This document shows positions 46,200 to 58,510 of a DNA stretch of 64,000 nt, one piece after another; position 1 is the first letter of the stretch, and each line of letters opens with the position of its first letter. The notes under the pieces are model-generated. The model was not told the origin of the DNA, made no database searches, and saw nothing but the letters and a program-made list of their open reading frames with translations. This DNA is from Coriolopsis trogii. Taxonomy: Eukaryota > Basidiomycota > Agaricomycetes > Polyporales > Polyporaceae. The translations under genes and the position numbers were made by a program. Location of the stretch: positions 806,001 through 870,000 of the forward strand of contig JAHYIO010000008.1 in the NCBI GenBank assembly GCA_020543525.1. The letters are read 5' to 3'.

Positions 46200-47424
46200 T
46201 GGGAGGGAACGCTTAGTATAGGCGGAATAATACACGATCCAGAGGGAACAGACCCGAGTCGCATCTCAGCGTACTCCCTCGCTTATAACTCAGGTGATCG
46301 AATCCAAGATAGTCAGTGATGAAACCTCGCACATCTAGGGCCGGAGAAGGAACATCAGAAAGCAACGGGTTCTCTCCGCCTCGAAACTCGAACGCATATA
46401 CTTACGGTCAGAAGTTCAACCTGAATGTGCTCTCACCCGGCCCAATTTGAAACAGTATGGCGGGGGAAGATGCAGCGGTTGTCCGTCTGGGGTGGCGTGA
46501 TAACCTGACGCAGACCATACGTGAATAGGCATACGAGATGCGTTCGTGGAGCGCAAAGTTAGCCTTAAGGCGGGGAAAGACGTCTGCGAGACATCTGCAT
46601 CTGTCAACACTTGAGCGGGGTGGGAACGAAATGTACACTCACGGCTATAGGGAGGCAGAAATCCCTACACTCCTCGGAGGTCGCTCTACGTGATGCCTGG
46701 TGCCATTCACCGGTCCTTTACAGAACGTTCCTAGCGTGATTGGAACGAGCGAGTTAGATATGTCCGAGTCTTCGGATGATAAGACCGGGAGTTAAAAAAT
46801 GCACGTCATCAAGTTCGGATCGGACGCTCCGAAACCCTTCCCTCGCCCTACCTTCGAGTCAGCCTATTGAAGACCGGAGACCTATTGCTGGGCTCGCACA
46901 CGATGGATGAATGAGTTTGACGCACCTGTCGACTTAGGCAAGCAACTACGTAGTGTCGGCGTCCACGAACTTGCAGACCAACTCTACTACTGAAGGAGGC
47001 CCGTCGGAGATTGAACGTTCGAACATTAACTTCTTCGGAGCTTGCACGCCTGATGGGTACGACACAGAGACACCAAAATGTGAAGATTCTCCGTTCCGGC
47101 ATAACCCGCGAGCACCGAATCCTGGACGCCCATGCGAAGATGCGGTGCACCATCGAAAGAATGAATCCAGCGTTCCGATCAAGTCGCGCTGTAGCTGTAC
47201 CAACAGCGCCTGGATAGGGATCCCTGAGTGTTCTTCAGGAACATCCTCCCAAAATGTGACGGGCACATACACCTACAGGAGATGAATGGTATGGAAGGGG
47301 TCGAAGTTTGATACACGATGCACGATCGCAAGTCTAAAGGGAGGCGCTGTATTAGAGGTCAGATTGACAGTAGACAGCGTGACAAGCTTGGAGACCGTAC
47401 CTGTGCGCGCTCGAGCCTTAACTA
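46200..47424. other. Intergenic, about 1.2 kb
   Basis: A minus-strand frame of about 108 codons at 46946-47272 (starting MYVPVTFWEDVPEEHSGIPI) has protein-like composition and lies just downstream of the F-box gene. I cannot link it to a family or to neighbouring exons. Confidence 0.35.
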
Positions 47425-49119
47425 TTATAGGAGAGCGTCCTCGAGGCTTCCCTTCCAATGTGCATTGAGCCCCATGGCTTGCAAGCGCTGCAGCAATTCA
47501 GAATCGCCGACATGGTTTTGTATGGTCAGCTCCTTGAGGCGTAACACTGACAGCAGTGGGCCAAGTTGATCGACGAAAGCATCAGAGAGCTCGCAGTCAA
47601 CGAGGGAGACCGTGTCGAGCTCCGGGACCAAGGGAAGGTACGAATGCTGCCGTCTTTCCGCAATAAAAGCAAGAACACCGCTGGCACAGGATCCATCTAG
47701 CATCAGCGTTTGCAAACGCGGTGCGGCGCGGAGGAGACGGACGACGAGGCTGGGGCTGCGGAACCCGCAAAGGCGAAGCTTGCGGATGTTGTGGATGTAC
47801 GAGTGCGCCAGCATGTACTCGAGGAAGCTCTCGAATGCGAGGTCCATATCGTCGTCCTGCGTCTTCGTTCCGAACGTGATGCGGACCCTGAGCGACGTCG
47901 GGGAGTGCCACCTCTCCCCGCTCACGATCCGCCCGGCATGTGGACCGCTCCCGGGCAGGCCGTCACCGCGAAGGCTCCGCCCGTAGTCCAGTGAGAGCGA
48001 CCGGAGTCACGCGAGCGCGGGGAGGGTATCGCAGGGAGCCATAGTAAACGGCGCGACCGGGTGGCGGAGGAAGTCCTTGTTCAACTCCCTGCCAGCCCAG
48101 TAGCGCATATTCTTGATGGATATGTCGATCGTCGACAACACTTCCGGAGAAGTCCGCATGTTGAAAAACACAACGCCTAGTGTTTGAATGTACATGTCCA
48201 GGCGAAGGTACCGCAAGGCGAAGAGCTCTGTAGCGTTCCCGTGCGATGGGATCGGGAGGGATATGGCCTCGTGGGCGGAAATGGGAGGATTGCGGAGGGT
48301 GAGCTCCTCGAGGGCAGGGCTGGCGGCGAGGACGGACCAGAGAGTGTCGTCATTGTGCTCATGGTCAGACTTTCGCAGCATTGGGAAATTGTCGTACTCG
48401 ATGATGAGCCGTTGGGTGTCGGAGTAGTTGGGGACATTGTAGGGATATCTGCAGTTGACAAACGTCAACACACGACAAGCCTCATCGTTGAGCGGAGACA
48501 TGAGACAGTCATCACGAGCAGATGACAGTCCATAATCAAGGTACAGACTTCTGAGTTCAGGCCAGGGGTTTTCAAGCCATTCTAAGGCCTCGTCATCGAA
48601 GGCCGCATGTATGTTGAGAACGAAGAGGTTCCGAACACGAGGTGCATAATCCGCCAGGAGTTCTTCGTGATCCTCCGGGTCGTAAACACAATCAACTGTG
48701 AGGTTCACCGGGCGCTCTGTGGGGACTAGGGAGGCGTTCCCAACCTTTTCAATGGTAGCTGACGCAACGGATTCCGTGTAGGAGGTGGAAGCTCCGTCAA
48801 CGTCTTGAGAGGTTGCTGGCAAGACGAATTCCGTGGACGATGAGCATAGCTTCCACCATCGCATACAAGTGTGTTTGAGGGACATCGTCTCCTTCGCGTG
48901 TGGTGTGGCTCGGGCATGGTTTAGAATGGGAAGTAGGACTTCATCGGGGAGTGTGTTGATGTTGACGAACGTGTTACGGTGGCGCCGCAAATTTGAAGTG
49001 ATCGCTGTGAGTGCGATATCTATCCTGTTAATTCCTGCTTCAATCTGTCCCAGGATGTCGTCAAGGCTTGCTATGCTGCGTTGGTCAGTCTTTGATTTTG
49101 GACTGCGGGAATCGTACAC
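47425..49119 (-). pseudogene. F-box/leucine-rich protein gene interrupted by one in-frame TGA
   Basis: The frame opens at 49119 and has a short coiled coil (DILGQIEAGINRIDIALTAI), then the F-box motif INTLPDEVLLPILNHARA with TCMRWWKLCSSS. Leucine-rich stretches follow, for example WPELRSLYLDYG, SPALEELTLRNPP and LFALRYLRLDMYI. A TGA stop lies at 48007-48009, after 370 codons. The same frame then stays open to 47425 and continues the leucine-rich pattern (LRSLSLDYG, IRKLRLCGFRSP, APRLQTLMLDGS, PELDTVSLVDCEL, LRLKELTIQNHVG). F-box proteins recruit targets to SCF ubiquitin ligases. Either the gene is a recent pseudogene or a truncated 370-residue protein is made. The stop is explained by CGA to TGA at a CpG. 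A 36-nt intron over the stop is formally possible but would remove LRR sequence. Confidence 0.75.
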
Positions 49120-50591
49120 ATTTTAGTCTGGCATTTGCGTTTGTTGCTCCCTTGTGTCGATCGGACTCTTGCTCACCTCTGGACTGTCCCGTATACCATG
49201 CTGGAAACTTGTGAATTGAGATCATCGGTGCTGTGTACAATGCCTTCAATGGATATTCGAATACGATTAAGCCCGAGTTCTGGCAGGTAGTCCATGGTTG
49301 TAGGTCGCAAGAAGCAGAAGATCAAATTCAGAGGGTGTGTAGCTCGTACTGTCGCTATGGGCGGTGTTCGAGGTCCCGATTAATGTCATGTGACCCTCAG
49401 CCGGGGCGGCCCGGACCTCCCGGACATCGTAGTGCAGCGCTCAGCAGTCAACGTTTCAACACTCCCTGCTTGCCCGGCTTCGTTGTACACCCCCATCTTG
49501 TTTTAACTCCCGATGACTTGCGCGGTGCTCCATTATACATCCAACAAAGTGTTGGATATGGTTCTTATCGTGATCACGTTGACCCTAGCCGAGCTCGAGG
49601 AGTTGGCATGCCGAGTCCGAAAATCTCAAGTTCTTGTCAAAAGACGTGCGGCCCCGAATTCCTTTTTGTCAAAGGGAAGCATACGCGAGGTACGTTCTGC
49701 ATCCTGTAGATTCGAGGGTGCATTCTACTTGGTGAGTTCAGTGTGGTAGAAGTGTGCTGTAGCCCCGGAGATGCACCGTTACGCTATGAGGTAAGTCGTC
49801 CTCAGTCCTTTCCCAGAGATGAGCTGAAACCTCTCACAAGCATACGACCAAAGCGGTAACGGGAGTGCTATCAGAACGGTGCCGGATTCATGAACGTCTG
49901 GAGACAAGGTGGAAGCGCCAACGCCGTGTCACGGAAAGGAGATAGACACGCATTCCTCGAATTCTCGAACCAGCGCAATAACGTCTGGTTGGGTGTGCCT
50001 GTTCTGTTCCACGTAAGATGGATCCTGGCTGTCCGCATTGGGCTCGAAACGTCCTTAACCTTGCGGCGAAAAGTCGGGCAATGCCGTTCATGTCGGCCTA
50101 GTGGTTGCGCCATACCTGTCTGTTTCTGTCCCTCGGTGAAACTGTGGTGCATCCCGACACGCCCGCCCACACCATCTCTGAAACCAGTGCACAAACGTAC
50201 ATGTCCGACTCACGGAGGCCTGTAGAAAAAAGCTGGATGGAGAAACCCCGGGCTTCCGCAACGTGTCGACCGCTTCGGCGAGGAGTTCTGCTCGACTAGG
50301 AAGGGCACGTAGTTCTACGTTCGCGCATACACTACGTACCGTACCCGCTCTAAACTCTACGCTGCCCGGAGGACGCGTCGACTATGCACGGCGGATTCGA
50401 CATGCGGCCCCTGTCGACATCGATATCAACGACGGACATTTCTCGGGCCCCCGCGCCGGTCTCCCGCCTTATAAGCCTCCATACACTCTGACTTACAGAC
50501 CACGACCATCTTCCGATAAGCCACTCTCGGGTCTAAGGACAACGTGCACGACGTGCAGACCGGCGACGACGACCACAATCACGCCTTTGAG
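49120..50591. other. Intergenic, about 1.5 kb
   Basis: I see no supported gene. The last 100-130 bp upstream of the lactonase start contain long pyrimidine-rich stretches typical of a fungal 5' untranslated region. Confidence 0.4.
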
Positions 50592-51779
50592 ATGCCCTAT
50601 CACATCCTCGTCGCGTCATACACCAACGAGGTCTCCACCGTCGCATTCGACCCGGAAGCGCCCTCTCTCACCCTGACCTCCACCGTCTCCGTCGGTCACC
50701 ATCCGTCGTGGATCACTCCGCACACAACGGACAAGAGCATTGCATTCACCGCACTTGAGCAATCTGATGGCAAGATTATCGTCCTCAAGCTCGACGAAGA
50801 AGGCCGCGCGACTGTCGTCGGAGAAGGTCCGAGCGGGGGTAGGGATCCCTGCACTCTCCTTGTCCTGGACAACCAGCTGCTGCTCGGAAACGTGCGTTTT
50901 CCAATGATCTGACGTAACCCTTGGTTTTTGTGTGGCTTACGAAGGTCAGTCACTGTGTAGTACTCGTCCGGAGCTTTCGCCGCGGTGCCCCTGAGTCTCG
51001 AGCCTCCATATGTGGTGACAGCGGAGATCTCTGTGCTTGCATTCACCGGCACCGGCCCCAACAAGGACAGGCAAGAGGCGTCGCATTTGCACCAGATCAT
51101 CCAGCACCCGACCTACAAGGAGGTGCTTGTCCCCGATCTAGGCGCCGACAAGACGCGACGGCTCGTCAAGGGTGCGGATGGAAAGTGGGAAGAGAAGGGG
51201 GTCATCGACTACAAAGCTGGATCAGGGCCTCGACACGTCGCTTTCTACGGTACGCGCTACCAGCAGGACCTTTCGATTCGTCACTCATCACTACGATATC
51301 CAGGCGACGTGGTATACACCTTGCTTGAGCTCACGAGTGAAGTCTCGGCCCACCGTGTTCCCCCGCTGCCCGCCTCCCCGACGCTGCTGGATACTATCTC
51401 CACAATGGCTCATCCTCCCGCGCCGGAATACGCCGCGTACATGCTCGCCGCCGAGATCCTCATACCCCAGCCAAACGCCTCGTATCCCACCCCATACATC
51501 TACGTCTCCAATCGCAACGACCCACACCCCGACGGCGACACCATCGCGATTTTCTCACCCGTCGGCGAGGACGGTAAGATCGGGTACGTGACAGAGATAC
51601 GCTCAGGCCTGAAGCATCTCCGCGGAATGGTGTTCGGGGGTCCGGGCGACCGCTACCTCATCGCCGGGGGCGCACAAGGAGGCGGAGTCAAGGTCTTTGA
51701 GCGCACGGACGGTGGGAAGGGCTTGAAGGAGATTGCGGCGGTAGAGCTCGAGGCCCCGACCGGCTTCCTCTGGCTGTAA
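50592..51779 (+). CDS. Lactonase-family seven-bladed beta-propeller protein
   Basis: Three exons (50592-50891, 50961-51249, 51304-51779) encode 354 residues. The protein resembles the fungal lactonase group that includes 6-phosphogluconolactonase-like and carboxy-cis,cis-muconate cyclase-like enzymes, which open or close lactone rings in sugar and aromatic catabolism. Hallmarks are the start YHILVASYTNEVSTVAFDPE, SVGHHPSWITPH, the family motif GPRHVAFYG, VSNRNDPHPDGDTIAIFSP and the final blade GVKVFERTDGGKGLKEI. No signal peptide is seen with this start, so it is probably cytosolic. An in-frame Met at 50544 is a possible alternative start. The actual substrate cannot be told from sequence. 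Confidence 0.82.
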
Positions 51780-52835
51780 ATCAACCCTCTTGCCAAACGG
51801 GAGGCTAAGAGGGAATATGATGATGTCGTGGCTTGGATCTCTGTTGCTCCCGATGTATGTGTTATGTCGTCATGTAAGTTAGTCTGTTATGCCGTCGTCA
51901 TTCACGGTCTACCGTTGCTTCGTTCTGAACATCTCGTTTATCACAGGCATATCGGTACGATGTTTGTTGCGCACTTAATCAGCCAGAATGTGAGAGCGAA
52001 GCCTGCATAAGCTCGTTATCGCAAACTTCGCCTTACTCAAGCGGCCGCCAATGTCCCGTGCTTCGCAAACCACCACCACCGATCCACGTTCTAGTCGTGC
52101 CAACTCCGCGGCTGCACCCGCCACGACGTCGAAGCCCCGATCGCCACCACCGTTGGCGCGTTCATTTACGATCTTCTCCGGTTCTCCTGAATTCTTCCGA
52201 TATGAATGACGCATGTCTCCGCAGCTCAATTCGCCGAGGTAGGCTTGGTCGCCGGACGGCAGGTGCGTAGCGATGACGAGGTACGCAATCGGCCACGGTT
52301 CTCGCGAAAAGTCTACAAAGCCTGTACCAATTAAGCCGCATTGAGCGGTGGGATGCCAACGGCATGCAGCAAGCGTGTCGCTGGCATACTCTCCTCCGCG
52401 AGTGCGGACAATCGCATGCCATCGTCTCACACCCGATTGTCGGTAGCTTGCGATTCTTCCAGAGCCGTAAAGGGTGCACTGGATTACGGCTTTGAATCCC
52501 GCTTCCCAAGCTTGTGTATGTATCGTGATCGTGAACCCCGGTTCCGAGGGGGGACAAATTGTATACGTAAAGTCACCAACACCTAGATTATGCGTACCTC
52601 ACGCTTCTCTGACGTTGGCGATAAGATAGGGACACAGTGCGGTCCGTCCACGGATTGCCCAGGCTTGGTACTCGGAACGAAGGACGTAATCACCGTACTC
52701 CATGCAGAGGGCAGCAAGTAAGCCTCCAATTAGTAGCAGTAGTTTACAGACCGCCAAGAGCCAATAATGATATAAAGGAGTGTCTGGAGCTCTCCCGCTC
52801 CGTCAATGATGAACAATGAAGAGCACGCGCGTGTT
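51780..52835. other. Intergenic, about 1.1 kb
   Basis: This is the 3' flank of both convergent neighbours. I see no gene and no convincing RNA structure. Confidence 0.45.
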
Positions 52836-55800
52836 CTAAAGCTTCAACGAGACGCTCTGGCCCGCGAGGCCCTCCACAGGAAGCGTCACGTTCAACGTCT
52901 TGACCCGCTCCTGTCCCCACCCATTTGGCCGCGAGCCGAGCAAGCCGACCCTGAACGTAAGGTCGACGCTCTCCAACAGCTGGGACGGGTCCGATACGAT
53001 CACCGTGCCCTCGTCGATCCGGTACAACACGATCGAGTTCGCAGAGGCAGAGATGGTGATCGGTGCCGACGTCCACGAGGGCGAGAACGTCACCTCACCG
53101 CCCTGTGCCTTCCAGAACACGATCATCGCGACGTTATGCGTGCCGTCGTACACCGCGGACACGTCCTGATCGTTCCGAACGGTTTTCACCTTCGACTTTC
53201 GACTCTTCTTCTGGAACTCCTCGAGGCTCGTCGCTGGGTACACGGTGTATGATGTCGGGACGTCGAGATCGCTTCCCGTTCCGTGGTTGATCCACGCAGA
53301 GAACAGGTCCACGGTGATTTCGCCCACGGTCGAGATACCGATGTCGGCCCAGTTGCCCGAGCGCGCCCCAAAGTCGACAGAGAGCTCGACGCCGCGGCGG
53401 CCGTGCTCGAACGCGTACCCAACCCCGTCGTGCCAGAGCGAGTACGGATGCGAGAAGTTGCCGCCCTGGTCGAGCGCGCGTCCGTCGATGTAGACCTCGC
53501 CATTGACGCGCTTCTGGTCGAGCACGGAGATGACGGGGTGCGCCTCGGATGCGTTCGAGGCCGCGTGCGAGATCATGATGTGCTGCACGTCGTCGTCGAG
53601 GAAAAACCATGCTTTCTGGAAGTTGAGGCTCCCTGTGAACGGGTTCGTGTACCTCATCGCTGCGGCGCCTACTTTGCCGTCGGAGGCGCCTCCGACGAAG
53701 GACTCAATCCCGTTGAACTTCGCTTGGTCGCAGCTCAGGTTTGTCGCCCCGTAATCCGTGGTCGTGCCGGGGATCACTGGCGTCACCAGTAGAAAGTCAG
53801 CGTGAAGTGAGGTCATGGAAACGCGGTGTCGACTTACTGTTCCAGTCCCATGCCGCAACAATATCCTCGTACTCGTTACCTTGCAGGTACGTGTAGAGTG
53901 TGCCGTCAGAAAGATGGAAACCGAAAGGCTGCAACCATACGTTTAGTTACAAGGGTAACCCAAGATAGTTACGTTTACGTACGTTCTGCGCGTTAGTGCA
54001 CTCGGTGTTCTTTGTCCGGGACGAGAACATGCGCAGGGTCGATACATACCCAGACCCGCGCGTAACCTATCGGCAAGAGCGCGACGTTGAGTAAACCACC
54101 CTAGATGAAAATGAACCGGGATGGCCGTACCATGTAGTCGTTGGCGAAGAACATGCGATTACCGATGATATGGCCAGCGTTCGCGTCCTCGCTGGTCGAG
54201 TTCAAGCTCTTGTGAACTGAACGCAGGACCTCCGAGTCCCAAAGCTTTCCAAGCTCGTCGATCTGCGTCAGATTCATCTTCAGGTTCGCGGTGGCCCTGG
54301 GTGGTGAAGGTCAGTGAAAGAATCAAGATTCGCGCAAGGTGAGCGACACTTACTGGGTGTCCGCGACGGGGAATGAGATGATGCGAGACAACACGCTCTA
54401 TTGTAAGCACAAAGGAGATGTCTTCAGATTGTGGCCAACAGCCGTACATGGATCTGCAACTCACGAAGTCCCAGTGGAGAACATCTGTCAAAGCGTTGCG
54501 GTAGATCATCCACTGATTGCCATCGAGGAGCTTCTCAAAAGCAGCTTGCGACTCTTTGCTAGAGTTTGATGCCGAGAACTGCGTCCCAGCGCCGGCTATC
54601 TCCAAAGTGAGGACGCCGTTCGTGCTATTCAAATCGTCAGCGTCGGCACACATCGAGAAGGTGCAACCACAATTAGCTCACTAGTCCTTGCCATAGTTCC
54701 CGTTGTAAATTATTCCAGCATGCTGGGAAAAGCTCCCATCCGCGCGAATGCCGTCCGCCTTGGTGGTGTTCTGCACGACGACCTCGCGGTGGATGCGCTC
54801 GTAGCTTTCGGCGATCATCGATGCGTTGTCGACGAGCAGGCCCGACAGTATGCTGATGCTCGCGACATCGAGCGTGTTCGCGCCCGTGATGGACTTGAAA
54901 GTGTCGAACGTGCCGAACGTGCGTCCGAGCATGTTCGTGCAGTTGCCGACCTGAGTGGGCGTGAGCGTGTCTCTCCCAACGAGGAGGCATGCCTGGCCAA
55001 CGAGCTCGGGGATGCCAATGACCTGTGGGTAAAGAGATGTAAGCGCGTGCCACTTATGTGGTGTATGGGACAAGGCGCATACATTTGAGAACCAGTTCGT
55101 GTTCCACAGACCGGGAGTGCCGCAAGGACACGCGTCACTATCGCCCTTGGTCAGGCAGGCGAGGTTCGTGAAGTCATTGGCGAACCAGTAGTCCATCGCG
55201 CGCGAGATCGCATCGAGAACAGAGGGATCGCTAACGAAGTTCTCTCCTCCCTTGGCTCCTCCATGCCAAGCAGCAGCCATGGGAACTAGGCGGACGCGAT
55301 CAATTGGTTGCTTCAGTTCCATCACAGTATGCGTGCATACCTATCCGCTTCCAGTGATCCTGGGCAGGCCTGTCAAAAGTTTATTAGCAGCAGTCAAAGA
55401 CGGGACCGTACACATATCGCGAGACGCACCAGTTCGCACGGCGGCCCTCGCACCCGGCGGTATAGTCAATTTCAGCATCGGGCCATTTCCCGTCTGCGCC
55501 GAGTGTCCGAAGCCTTCTGACGACATGAGCTGAACAATTATACTGCAAAGATCGTGACTCTCACCAAGACGGAATCTGTGAGATTTTTGTGGCGCCATGG
55601 AGGATGTCTGCCAGGCGGCGTTCGCGGATCGTGGCAATATCCGCAAGAGTACCGGGATCGAGTGTCTCGGTGGGAGCGATAGCCTCGCTCGTGGTAGACG
55701 GCGCAGAGGCAGAGCTGGATTGGGTCGTGGTGATGGAATCAGTGGATGTGACGGACGACGGAAGAGATGTTGCGATGCTAACGAGCGACGAGGACTCGAT

Positions 55801-56070
55801 AGAAGAGGACGTGCTGCTCAGAAATGGGAAAGTCGAAGAAGCCTCTGAGCTGGGAGAAGTCGAAGATGCGCTTGAGGACGCCGATGGTGACGTGACAGTC
55901 GGGAAATATGAGAAGGATCGGGGAGCCGTTAAGGACACGGATGCGTCAGAATCTGTCGTCGACGCGCTTGCTGAAGCAGGCAAGGCTACGGTGTGCGCAC
56001 ATGGAAGAAGATAAGAAAGGAGTGTGATGGCGGGTACGAGCGTACGCATGCTGGGCGAAAGCTGGAGCAT
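52836..56070 (-). CDS. Secreted polysaccharide lyase family 8, copy 1
   Basis: Family 8 lyases cleave uronic-acid polysaccharides (hyaluronan, chondroitin, xanthan) by beta-elimination outside the cell. The signal peptide is MRTLVPAITLLSYLLPCAHT. About 120 residues of Ser/Thr-rich linker follow, probably O-glycosylated. The catalytic alpha-toroid begins TLDPGTLADIATIRERRLAD and, across an intron, LRTLGADGKWPDAEIDY. The catalytic residues are visible: Asn in LWNTNWFSNVIGIPELVGQ, and His and Tyr nine residues apart in DGSFSQHAGIIYNGNYGKD. Later exons hold NRMFFANDYM, FGFHLSDGTLYTYLQGNEYE and WDWN..VIPGTTTDYGATNL. The beta-sandwich half covers 53800-52836. I chose the start at 56070 (MLQLSPSM) because copy 2 starts MLQLPSSM; an in-frame Met at 56082 exists. 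There are several short introns. The gene is a tandem duplicate of the one at 59133-62609. Confidence 0.88.
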
Positions 56071-56146
56071 GACGCGTCGCACTACCGCGGAAAGTCAGTC
56101 TTGATGTCGGTGGGAGGGCTTCACGAGGATTGCCTCCCGTGGTATA

Positions 56147-56157
56147 TATGCAAGCCT
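56147..56157 (-). promoter_or_regulatory. TATA-like box of lyase 1
   Basis: On the minus strand the sequence reads GCATATATACC, about 80 bases upstream of the chosen start at 56070. Spacing and sequence fit a TATA box of an inducible secreted-enzyme gene. Confidence 0.5.
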
Positions 56158-58429
56158 AGAAGGGTGGAAGGATGAAGAATCATGATGGGCAGGATGCTTT
56201 CAGGGACGCTCGGATATATTGGTCCGCCTTTCGAGGAGCTCGAGATGGCCTCACTGGCGATTCAGCCCAAGCAAGATGTTCGCGCGTGGCACGGCTTATC
56301 CCGAACCATATCCGAGGTAGATCAAGCTACGGATCCTGGTCCCACTTGCATATGCTCTTGATTCTCCGTCCGCGAGTTCCCTGCCGTCAGTTGAAGCCAT
56401 TGGCCTAGGATACCAAAGGCTTCGACTACCGTGTATCTCTCAGCTTGCGTCTGCTCAGGCTCCGTATGTGTGTGGATTGCATCCGGTCTGGCGCCGCTCC
56501 GGGGTCCAAGACGAGGTCTCCAAGACGAAGCCAGGCACAGTACACAGCCTGAGCTACCACAATGCGCAGACTCTGATGATCGTACGGCAGCCTGCGCCAC
56601 TTGGAGAGTTATGTAACCCGAGGCGAGTCTCGCGCATGCAGTACGTCGCTTGTGATATCCGGACGCTCTCTTGAAGGCAATACCAGAGTCGCGATCCGAT
56701 CCGGGCGAGTATGATCCGTGCCCTAAATGTGGCAAAAACAAAAGGCAAGGAAGCCATGCACTCATTATGAATCTAATCGAGTTGTGCTTAGGCTTGTGTC
56801 AAGACTGACACTAATGTGGAGACTCGGACCCAGAAGTGAGTACAAACTGAGTCTCGAGGGTTCCCAAACTTGACTCGGCGCCCACGAGCACTGCGCTTGA
56901 TTGAATCACGCCGCGACCTTGCAACCGCAAAGCAACGAGAGCAAGACGGCCCAGTTAGCAAGCCCACACAGAAGTGCATGGAGTGAAGAAATAAGTTATA
57001 GTAGAGTTGAACGACGCACGTATAGAGAGTTTATCTAAGCCCTGGACCACTTTCGATGACTGTCATCGCTGATGAGCAAGCCGCAAGAGGGATTGAAGGT
57101 GGAGAGGCGAGTCAAGCGACGTTACGAAGCCGAGCACTGCAGCGTTGGCAAGCAAATCATATCCACGTGGGTCGGCCCAATTCGGCAGCATAAGCGCTCG
57201 TATGGGTTTCTATAAGTTCCCTTGCTTGAGCGCTCAAGTCAGAAACTTGAAGTGGACTCGTGAACGTCGTTACCGGGGTTCTCAGCTCGTCGTCTTGTCA
57301 GTGGCGGTTTGCCTGGGCGTGTAAATTGAGCACGATTGTCTGACAGACGAACACAGCAGTGGGTATGCAGGTCGCCGCCGAGTCTCTAACAAGCACTGGA
57401 AAGGCCATGTATCTCTCGCCCACCCTCCAGTACCTCTGAACATCAGACAGATGCAAGTATACAGACTCTGTGAAGGCCCTGGAACGTTCCACCAAACAAC
57501 TGAGGACTAGATTGCCGCGCCTGATTACCTCACGCTCAGACTCAACGCCCACGTTAAGTGTATAGGACAGACCATCCCACCCCGAAAAAGTCGAGGAAGC
57601 GATCTTAGGTCTTCTACTACAGAATCATCATCCCTACTGTGATGCTCTAGGCCTCATACTAAGAGTGAGGCTCCCAGACTGACAAGGAGTCCACACTCGA
57701 CATCATCAAACGACAGGCATGGCTGGCAGTGGAGAGGCATGCACAGAGAATGGAAGGGATAGAGTAGAGTTTACGGACCGCAGTAGATGATGCGCTGTAC
57801 TCGTCAAAGAACGAAGGACGAGGGTCAGATCGTGATGTACATGATGACCCAGACACCTACCTACTGGGTCGCACTCCCGAATGGGAGCGATGGATGCATG
57901 TTGCGTACGATGGGTTGAATAGACCGAGACCCCGTGGCATCACTGCGTGGTGGGTCGAGTCGGGCGTGGAATGGAAGCTGCCAGACGCGTAGATGCCGGA
58001 GCGTGAATAGGCACTAGCCATACCATGAAGCCACATGAGTAAATACGCGCGTAGGGTCCGGAAGGCATGAAGAGGTCGCGAAAGGAAGCAGTTGCGGTGG
58101 ATCGGACCCATGTGTGAGCAGAAGCGTGGGACTAGGGGGAGTGAAACACGCCTGGCGGAGACACGGGAGACTCGATGCGCTCAGCCAGTGGGCAACGTTA
58201 ACTTATCGAACTTGGACCAGGTCAGCTTAGGCGGTAGGGAGTGGAACAGCAAGGACGAGTGATGATATCTGCAATGGGAGATATGGACACGAATGACGCC
58301 CTGTACTAGATGCCGGTGGCGTCAGGATGAGTCCCTCCCGTCGCATGCCAGACTGCAACCAAGGGAAGGAGGTGTACGAAGCAGTTCTACTCCAAAAACG
58401 GAGACATAGTATCAGAGTCCGCGTTCCGC

Positions 58430-58438
58430 TATAAAAGC
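58430..58438 (+). promoter_or_regulatory. TATA box of the small secreted protein gene
   Basis: CTATAAAAG lies about 75-80 bases upstream of the ATG at 58511. It is followed by a C/T-rich leader (CACTCTCACTCATCC) without ATG, typical of highly expressed fungal genes. Confidence 0.65.
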
Positions 58439-58510
58439 CAGGAGCATCCGGGTATCTCATTCAGGACACTATCCCACTCTCACTCATCCAAACCATCCAC
58501 TTCATCCACA

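Larger units (their letters stand above)
56071..58510. other. Intergenic between lyase 1 and the small secreted protein gene
   Basis: About 2.4 kb hold the lyase-1 promoter on the left and the promoter of the small secreted protein on the right. A minus-strand frame at 57298-57552 contains YMAFPVLVRDSAATCIPTAV, which faintly recalls the loop and helix before the last helix of fungal multi-pass membrane proteins. It could be a remnant. No intact gene is recognised. Confidence 0.4.

Noticed and set aside
52480..52520. TTTGAATCCC-like T-arm suggestive of a tRNA
   Set aside because: No matching acceptor, D or anticodon arms could be folded around it.
53283..53792. Long plus-strand frames opposite the lyase genes (also 55589-56014 and 62032-62409)
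   Set aside because: Antisense shadows of Ser/Thr-rich and GC-rich lyase exons without start context or family match.
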